Origin: JAEUIE01 sp035430005
Lineage (GTDB): Bacteria > Planctomycetota > Planctomycetia > Gemmatales > HRBIN36
Direction of reading: 5' to 3'
DNA length: 8,853 bases
NCBI GenBank assembly: GCA_035430005.1
Contig: DAOMFV010000172.1
Span: forward strand, 1-8,853
How positions within the stretch are numbered: position 1 is the stretch's first letter; each line of letters begins with the position of its first letter. Of this stretch, positions 5,414-8,853 are shown in pieces. The notes under the pieces are model-generated. The model did not search any database and had not been told where the DNA came from. It worked only from the letters and a program-made list of their open reading frames with translations. The translations under genes were made by a program, and so were the position numbers.

Positions 5414-5617
5414 ATGTTACCCTTTTCCAAGCCTGCGAACTTATGGCCATTACTTGCCGGAGCCAACAAAGAACTTCGTCAGTTGCACATCGCCGGCCCC
5501 AATGGTGCGGGGAAGACTACCTTTGCTCGGAGCAATCTACCTGGATCGCAGCCCCCGGATGGGGGCGACAAGCCAGTAGAGCGATATCTCACTATGCAAG
5601 CGATGATCACGAGGTAG
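5414..5617 (+). pseudogene. Zeta-toxin/AAA-ATPase-like N-terminal fragment
   Basis: This 67-codon frame contains LRQLHIAGPNGAGKTTFARS, a complete Walker A P-loop preceded by the first beta strand. This is the hallmark opening of zeta-toxin-like kinases and related AAA family proteins, which are normally about 190-250 residues. Similarity stops directly after FARSNLP. The remaining residues are translated from a palindromic repeat (5551-5566) and short non-matching sequence up to the stop. The rest of the enzyme, including the catalytic Asp and Walker B regions, is absent from the next 300 bases. It is most likely a truncated remnant, possibly of a toxin related to the small gene that follows at 5627. 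The ATG at 5414 is only one possible start; the family often begins closer to the P-loop. Confidence 0.72.
5550..5580 (+). repeat. REP-like hairpin at the break of the zeta-like fragment
   Basis: A gccccc-ggat-gggggc hairpin (5551-5566) is followed by cgacaagccagtag. Both parts match the first half of the RAYT-flanking repeat, although the second hairpin is missing. It lies exactly where recognisable protein similarity ends in the 5414-5617 frame. Confidence 0.6.
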
Positions 5618-5626
5618 AATAAGATC

Positions 5627-5839
5627 ATGAAGACGCATCAACCCCACTCATCGAATCTGGCAGAACTCGGTCTTGAAGCCATGAACGAGGCAGCTAAGTC
5701 TGCATTTGCGGATCATGCCAAATCGCATGATCCTATCATTCTGTTTGAAGATGGGAAGGTTGTTGAAGCGAGCCCTGAGCAGTTCTTGGCACCCTCTTCA
5801 CCCGCCATCGTGCCGCCGGTCATTCGCAAGGCCAGTTAA
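5627..5839 (+). CDS. Small antitoxin-like protein
   Basis: Protein of 70 residues. An amphipathic helix, LAELGLEAMNEAAKSAFADH (11-30), is followed by a short strand motif, DPIILFEDGKVVEASPEQF, and a Pro-rich tail. Small proteins of this pattern (helix, then a xVxxDGKVV-like hairpin) are often encoded next to zeta/AAA-type toxin genes, and a P-loop fragment of that type lies 9 bases upstream. I infer an antitoxin-type role from this context. Normally such a gene precedes its toxin; here no toxin follows and the fragment is on the wrong side. It may therefore be a solitary survivor of a broken module. A weak gagg (5611-5614) lies 12 bases before the ATG. Confidence 0.6.
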   Translation: MKTHQPHSSNLAELGLEAMNEAAKSAFADHAKSHDPIILFEDGKVVEASPEQFLAPSSPAIVPPVIRKAS

Positions 5840-5903
5840 TCTGTCTGGGCTAATCACGGCGAGTCGCAACTTTCCCCATCAACTCCTCCCCGCCATCGTG
5901 GTC

Positions 5904-5918
5904 ACCGTATAATACGGT
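5904..5918 (+). promoter_or_regulatory. TATAAT -10 box within a palindrome
   Basis: accgta (5904-5909) pairs with tacggt (5913-5918), and the palindrome contains a perfect TATAAT (5908-5913). The likely transcript start near 5920 is about 24 bases before the GTG of the 72-residue gene. No good -35 hexamer is present 16-18 bases upstream, so the palindrome could be an operator or the promoter may need an activator. Confidence 0.4.
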
Positions 5919-5943
5919 AGAACAGACAAGGGAGTCGTCAGCC

Positions 5944-6162
5944 GTGGATCAACCACATCAATCAAAGAATGGGCCGCTGCCCCGGTTTCGGGTCGATTTC
6001 GAACCGCTGGAGCTGCCGTTCACCTGCACTCTTTCCGGCGTGCCGCAGAAGCTGGCGACGGCGACTGTGCTCGATTCCGGCTACGTGATGATCGACCCCG
6101 AATCCCGTCAGGCCATCTTCGTCGTCATCAGCAACGACGAAGCTACCGTTGATTCGCACTAA
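5944..6162 (+). CDS. Hypothetical protein, 72 residues
   Basis: Not recognised. The frame starts with GTG at 5944, supported by aagggag (5928-5934) 9 bases upstream; no ATG start gives a longer or better product. The N-terminus is polar (MDQPHQSKNGPLPRFRVDFE). The rest alternates short beta-like segments: LELPFTCTL, ATATVLDSGYVMI, and QAIFVVISNDEATV. No signal peptide or membrane segment is present. The last 20 bases overlap the end of the convergent gene at 6143-6781. GC-rich codon use resembles groEL more than the foreign patch, which suggests a resident gene. Confidence 0.6.
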   Translation: MDQPHQSKNGPLPRFRVDFEPLELPFTCTLSGVPQKLATATVLDSGYVMIDPESRQAIFVVISNDEATVDSH

Positions 6163-6781
6163 GCTCCTGTTTCACTCGAACCACTTCCTGCACCAGTTTC
6201 TGCAGAGCCTCTTCATCGGTGTTGCCACGCACCTTGATGGGAGTCATGTTACCGGTGAAGCTGCACTCGAACTGAATACCCTCAGCCAGCCTTTCGCGGT
6301 GACAACTTCGTGCGCCCTGTCGATCGAGCCAGGCGGTGACGGTGCCTAAATCATAGCGATCAGGCAGTGCTACCGTGGAAACCGGCGTTGGTTTCGTCTC
6401 AGTCACTGAAGCGATTCCCATCTCATCGGGTGAAGGAATGCGAATCGGCTTCCAACTTTGTGAGGAGGGTGCGGGTGGAGCAGGGGCTCTGGTGAGTGCC
6501 TGTTCCGGAGCAGCACCACGAACCACCGGTTGACGTGACTCTATCACTGCGGCAGAGGTAGGCCGTTTCAACATATCAGGAATAGCAGGCAGACGATCGC
6601 CCGAAGCATAGCTTCGCCCCGTCGCATTCGCAGGTTGATTTTGTAGCATCTGCTGCTGAGCATAACCCTGCTGTGGCTGGCCGTAGTACGGTTGCTGTGC
6701 GTACCCTTGTGGCATGCCACCCTGCATCTGCTGCTGGGGATAACCAGGCTGCTGGTACATCGGCTGCATCATCGGCATCAT
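6143..6781 (-). CDS. Pro/Gln-rich hypothetical protein (leader cut off by TGA)
   Basis: Not recognised by family. From the ATG at 6781 the protein has 212 residues: a low-complexity Met/Gln/Pro/Tyr/Gly segment (about 1-50, with repeats such as QQPGYPQQQMQGGMPQGYAQ), a Pro/Ala-rich linker (about 60-135), and a small mixed alpha/beta C-terminal domain (about 141-212) with two cysteines (160, 173) and a closing helix (EEALQKLVQEVVRVKQEL). This start has no clear Shine-Dalgarno site. The same frame continues upstream through a TGA to an ATG at 6898, where a signal peptide and a strong RBS are found. The original gene was therefore probably a secreted or envelope protein of about 251 residues. As it stands it is a pseudogene, a recoded gene, or one translated by re-initiation 39 bases after the stop. 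Confidence 0.65.
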   Translation of the reverse strand: MMPMMQPMYQQPGYPQQQMQGGMPQGYAQQPYYGQPQQGYAQQQMLQNQPANATGRSYASGDRLPAIPDMLKRPTSAAVIESRQPVVRGAAPEQALTRAPAPPAPSSQSWKPIRIPSPDEMGIASVTETKPTPVSTVALPDRYDLGTVTAWLDRQGARSCHRERLAEGIQFECSFTGNMTPIKVRGNTDEEALQKLVQEVVRVKQELSANQR

Positions 6782-6898
6782 GCCCGGTGAACCACCGGGT
6801 GGACAAGCCCCTTGTGTCCCTCAGGTCTGTGCCTCGATCCGTCCGTAAATCATCACGAAACTCAATACGGTCAGAAACGAGCGGGTCGTTCGGATCAT
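6782..6898 (-). pseudogene. Signal-peptide leader separated from its gene by TGA
   Basis: In frame with the gene at 6143-6781. The ATG at 6898 starts MIRTTRSFLTVLSFVMIYGR followed by IEAQT, which is a basic N-region, a hydrophobic core and a plausible cleavage after EAQ. The next codon is TGA (6821-6823). After it, GTQGACPPGGSPG leads straight into the ATG at 6781. AGGGAGG (plus positions 6907-6913) lies 8 bases upstream of 6898, far stronger than anything before 6781. The arrangement fits a single nonsense change, for example CGA to TGA. Confidence 0.65.
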
Positions 6899-7160
6899 GG
6901 GGCACGCCTCCCTGCGTGTGATGGTAGTCATCATGCTTTGCGGGAAGCGTGATGGTGGCCATCAAGAGGGCGTGGAGATAACAGAATGTTTTGGGAGGCC
7001 AAGGCCAACTGCGCCGTTTTGTAAAAAGGGGGACACTGATTGCAAGAATGACAAAAACGAAACAACCCCAGCACGAAACTGGGGTTGACGGATTTCGTAG
7101 ACACAGCTTCCAACTGCTTCAGTTGTGACGGTGCCTATGTTTCATCAGCTTTGGATTGTA
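6899..7160. other. Non-coding stretch upstream of the TGA-interrupted gene
   Basis: No convincing gene is seen on either strand. Its proximal part (6899-6913) holds the RBS for the start at 6898, and the minus-oriented terminator at 7051-7086 lies within it. A weak minus-strand promoter candidate, TTGCAA then 16 bases then TACAAA (about 7018-7045), may serve the gene at 6898. Short open frames here translate repeat or shadow sequence. Confidence 0.5.
7051..7086 (-). terminator. Rho-independent terminator, minus strand
   Basis: aaccccag (7064-7071) pairs perfectly with ctggggtt (7079-7086) around a 7-base loop. Read on the minus strand it is followed by a T-rich tract (gtttcgtttttgt, 7051-7063). 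It probably ends transcripts coming from the gene at 7293-7703 and separates them from the gene starting at 6898. Confidence 0.7.
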
Positions 7161-7297
7161 GTCCTCACTCTCCGAGTGAGGACACGGAGACTGGATGCCG
7201 TTCCAATAATTGTGGTGAAGTCAGGTTCTCCCCGCGTCATCTCTCGGAGAGAGATGACCACAATCATTCACACGCTCGGAGCGTGATGGCAACTATG
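7161..7297 (+). repeat. Composite palindromic repeat A
   Basis: Three hairpins in a row: gtcctcactc-TCC-gagtgaggac (7161-7183), gtcatctctc-GGA-gagagatgac (7236-7258), and cacgc-tcgga-gcgtg (7271-7285). The spacer contains cggagact (7185-7192) and ccaata. Its last 21 bases (7277-7297) are identical to the end of repeat B and contain the stop codon of the minus-strand gene that ends at 7293. Confidence 0.85.
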
Positions 7298-7703
7298 GCG
7301 CGCCAAAGGTCACCTGTTGAATCTTCCAGACCTTGCCTTCCTTGCCGAAGTTGATCCCGACCTTCACTTTCTTTTCCTTGTCGAAGTCCACCTGAAGCAT
7401 GAGCAGCGTGATCTCGTCAGCAGTGACGCTGCCATCCTTGACGAAGGTGTGGCTCTTGTAGTCGCCATACTTGTCCTTGTGGGGCTTAATCAGGGCAGGG
7501 TAAAGCTGCTCAGCCATGCCTTTGAAGGTATCGACGTAGTTTTCAAAGCATCCCTTGGCGTCAGCTTTGTTGTAAGCCTTGAAGAACTTCTCCATGATGG
7601 CTTCCTGATCCTTGAACTCCTTGGGGGTATCAGCCAGGGCGGGGGTAGTGAACACGGCAGTGCAAAGCAGCGTGCCGACAGCCAGTAGTGCGAACCATTG
7701 CAT
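7293..7703 (-). CDS. Small secreted hypothetical protein, NTF2-like fold likely
   Basis: Protein of 136 residues. It has a clear signal peptide, MQWFALLAVGTLLCTAVFTT followed by PALA, with likely cleavage after Ala24. It should therefore be exported to the periplasm or beyond. The mature part begins with an amphipathic helix (EAIMEKFFKAYNKADAKGCF) typical of SnoaL/NTF2-like or DUF4440-type folds. Beta-rich segments follow: YKSHTFVKDGSVTADEITLL, DKEKKVKVGINFGKEGKVWK and IQQVTF. The family assignment is by pattern only. Start 7703 is supported by AAGGAG (plus 7711-7716) 7 bases upstream. The stop TAG is provided by the shared end of repeat A. The gene is bracketed by repeats A and B in the same orientation. 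Confidence 0.8.
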   Translation of the reverse strand: MQWFALLAVGTLLCTAVFTTPALADTPKEFKDQEAIMEKFFKAYNKADAKGCFENYVDTFKGMAEQLYPALIKPHKDKYGDYKSHTFVKDGSVTADEITLLMLQVDFDKEKKVKVGINFGKEGKVWKIQQVTFGAP

Positions 7704-7790
7704 GGGTAATCTCCTTGAGTTTTGAATGGGCGAACCTGATGAACATGATGGGGGAGAGAAGGAGGGAGTTCAAGGGCTGAATGGAGAGTT

Positions 7791-7894
7791 GCTCTCACGC
7801 TCCGCGTGAGGGAGCGGAGACTTGTCGCAATACCAATAGTCTCAGATATGCCAGCCACTCTCCGCCCATCACGCGGAGCGTGATGGCAACTATG
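7791..7894 (+). repeat. Composite palindromic repeat B
   Basis: Two hairpins: ctcacgc-TCC-gcgtgag (7794-7810) and ccatcacgc-GGA-gcgtgatgg (7866-7886). Between them cggagact (7815-7822) and ccaata occur as in repeat A. The order and spacing match A, but the stem sequences differ by paired changes. The last 21 bases (7874-7894) are identical to 7277-7297 and contain the stop codon of the gene ending at 7890. It lies upstream of the secreted-protein gene, in the 186-base gap between 7704 and 7889. Confidence 0.85.
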
Positions 7895-8840
7895 CCAGCC
7901 CCTCCGCCATCCGAAGCAGCAACCGATCCTTCACAAACACCTGCTCCAGCAGATCACGTCCCTGTTTGGTGGCGTTCTGTTGTTCCAGATAATTCTCGCC
8001 CATGAGTTGAGGCAACGAGGCCTTCTCACCGGTCAGGCGCAGCAACTGTTCCATCGTCAACGTCCACTCGGCTCGATCCTTGATCACGCCCAGCCGATCG
8101 ATGGCGTAACTCAGGGCATACAGCAGCGGGGCGGGAACACGGATCGGCACATCGTCCGGCTCCGGTTCGGGCAGCCGGTTGAAGGGGTTTTCGATGATCT
8201 CCTTCGTCAGATAGCGGTCCCAGTTCTCCGGAGCCTTCACCTCCTGATCCAGGACGAAGCCTCCTTCGACGGCAGTGAAGTAGATGCTGACCCAGCGCAC
8301 TTCCCGCCGGGCCTTGTGCAGCCCATTCTCAATGTCGTTGAGATCGAGTTGCTGAATCGATTCGTCGATGTCGTGCAGTTCGCTCTCCAGCCAACGAGCC
8401 AAAACGTGCGATTCCTTCTTCGGCGAATACCATTCCACCTTCTTGAGCTTCCGGTTGAACCTGGCCGGCATCAACTCCGCGTCGAGATGGTATCGACAGG
8501 CCACCCAGTCATGAGCTTCGATCCAGGCCCAGGTGCGGCCGCACGCTTCGAGATATCGATCCCGTGCCAGCAGCGTCACGCCGGCCGGCATTGACCAGTC
8601 GATGCACCGCTTGGCCACTGCCAACCAATAGTCCATCGAACCCAGGACGTCTTCAATGATCTTGCTTTCCAGGCGAATCCGTGCGAAGAGCTTGTTCTGG
8701 AGATTCAGGTGTTCATACACCCGTCCCAGAGCTTCGAGCATGAAGAGCGGTGTGCGGGCGAGATGCCCAGCGGATCGGAGGAGCGGGAGGGAGGGGAAGA
8801 GGGTAGATCTCGCTGCGCGCAGTAGCAGTAGAACCAACAT
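7890..8840 (-). CDS. Hypothetical protein, mostly helical, start uncertain
   Basis: Not recognised. The frame is open from the stop at 7890 to the window edge. ATGs occur at 8840 (316 residues) and 8741 (283 residues), and a start outside the window is possible. Neither has a clear RBS. The protein-like sequence becomes convincing from about the second ATG (MLEALGRVYEHLNLQNKLFA). The leader before it, MLVLLLLRAARSTLFPSLPL and following, is Leu/Arg-rich and may not be translated. The body is rich in charged helices, with WLAVAKRCIDW, GLHKARREVRWVSIYF, LLYALSYAIDRLGVIKDRAE and TMEQLLRLTGEKASLPQLMG. The HKARREVRW stretch is faintly like the His/Arg motif of CHAD domains, but I would not assign that. 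No signal peptide is seen from 8741 and no metal or nucleotide motif is obvious. The stop codon lies inside repeat B. Confidence 0.65.
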   Translation of the reverse strand: MLVLLLLRAARSTLFPSLPLLRSAGHLARTPLFMLEALGRVYEHLNLQNKLFARIRLESKIIEDVLGSMDYWLAVAKRCIDWSMPAGVTLLARDRYLEACGRTWAWIEAHDWVACRYHLDAELMPARFNRKLKKVEWYSPKKESHVLARWLESELHDIDESIQQLDLNDIENGLHKARREVRWVSIYFTAVEGGFVLDQEVKAPENWDRYLTKEIIENPFNRLPEPEPDDVPIRVPAPLLYALSYAIDRLGVIKDRAEWTLTMEQLLRLTGEKASLPQLMGENYLEQQNATKQGRDLLEQVFVKDRLLLRMAEGLA

Positions 8841-8853
8841 GAGATGTTTAGTG

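Noticed and set aside
6821..6823. TGA as a selenocysteine codon
   Set aside because: No SECIS-like hairpin follows closely, the position lies just after a signal peptide, and a simple nonsense change explains it better. Kept only as a recoding possibility within the finding.
6576..6965. Minus-strand frame of 129 codons overlapping the Pro/Gln-rich gene
   Set aside because: Alternative frame of the low-complexity region; its second half is clearly a shadow of the Gln/Pro repeats, and the frame with signal peptide and RBS is a different one.
7161..7297. CRISPR array
   Set aside because: The repeats are palindromes with different stems, few in number and not regularly spaced by unique spacers, and there are no cas genes.
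7085..7354. Plus-strand frame of 89 codons across repeat A
   Set aside because: Mostly palindromic repeat DNA and antisense to the secreted-protein gene.
7980..8594. Plus-strand frame of 204 codons within the last gene
   Set aside because: Antisense shadow of the minus-strand frame, which is longer and has better protein character.

Overview
The window looks like part of a planctomycete chromosome, probably Gemmataceae-like. This is an inference from gene content and repeat style, not from a database match. It carries one housekeeping gene, groEL, followed by about 7 kb of accessory DNA: mobile elements, toxin-antitoxin-type remnants, small hypothetical proteins, and many palindromic repeats between genes.

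Layout. Positions 1-84 hold a very long imperfect hairpin. It is followed by groEL (139-1764, +) and a rho-independent terminator (1818-1851). A DUF2513-family gene (1872-2240, +) with a strong Shine-Dalgarno site sits directly behind that terminator and has AT-richer codons than groEL. An IS3-family insertion sequence (about 2254-3589) carries orfA and orfB on the minus strand, joined by an A8 slippery site. A DUF433 antitoxin-like gene (3618-3968, -) with a near-consensus promoter lies next to the IS, and no toxin partner is visible. A Y1/HUH transposase of the RAYT type (4288-4734, +) is flanked on both sides by copies of a two-hairpin REP-like repeat.

A two-helix membrane protein (4788-5375, -) follows. 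Next are a Walker-A-containing zeta-toxin/AAA-ATPase-like fragment (5414-5617, +) that ends at a REP-like hairpin, a small antitoxin-like gene (5627-5839, +), and a 72-residue unknown (5944-6162, +). Then comes a Pro/Gln-rich protein (6143-6781, -). Its apparent true start, with signal peptide and strong RBS, lies further upstream at 6898 and is cut off by an in-frame TGA. A small secreted protein (7293-7703, -) is bracketed by two related composite palindromic repeats. The last gene is a long unknown (7890-8840, -) whose start may lie beyond the window.

The most notable signals are the repeats. Two families of hairpins, most with GGA (or opposite-strand TCC) triloops, sit at gene ends. An identical 21-base repeat segment supplies the stop codon of two unrelated genes (7293 and 7890). 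The stems of the two composite repeats differ by paired changes that keep base pairing. A REP-like hairpin lies exactly where the zeta-like ORF breaks off. There is no clear multi-gene defence system or biosynthetic cluster. The window reads as an accessory region shaped by RAYT/REP activity, IS insertion and decay of toxin-antitoxin modules.
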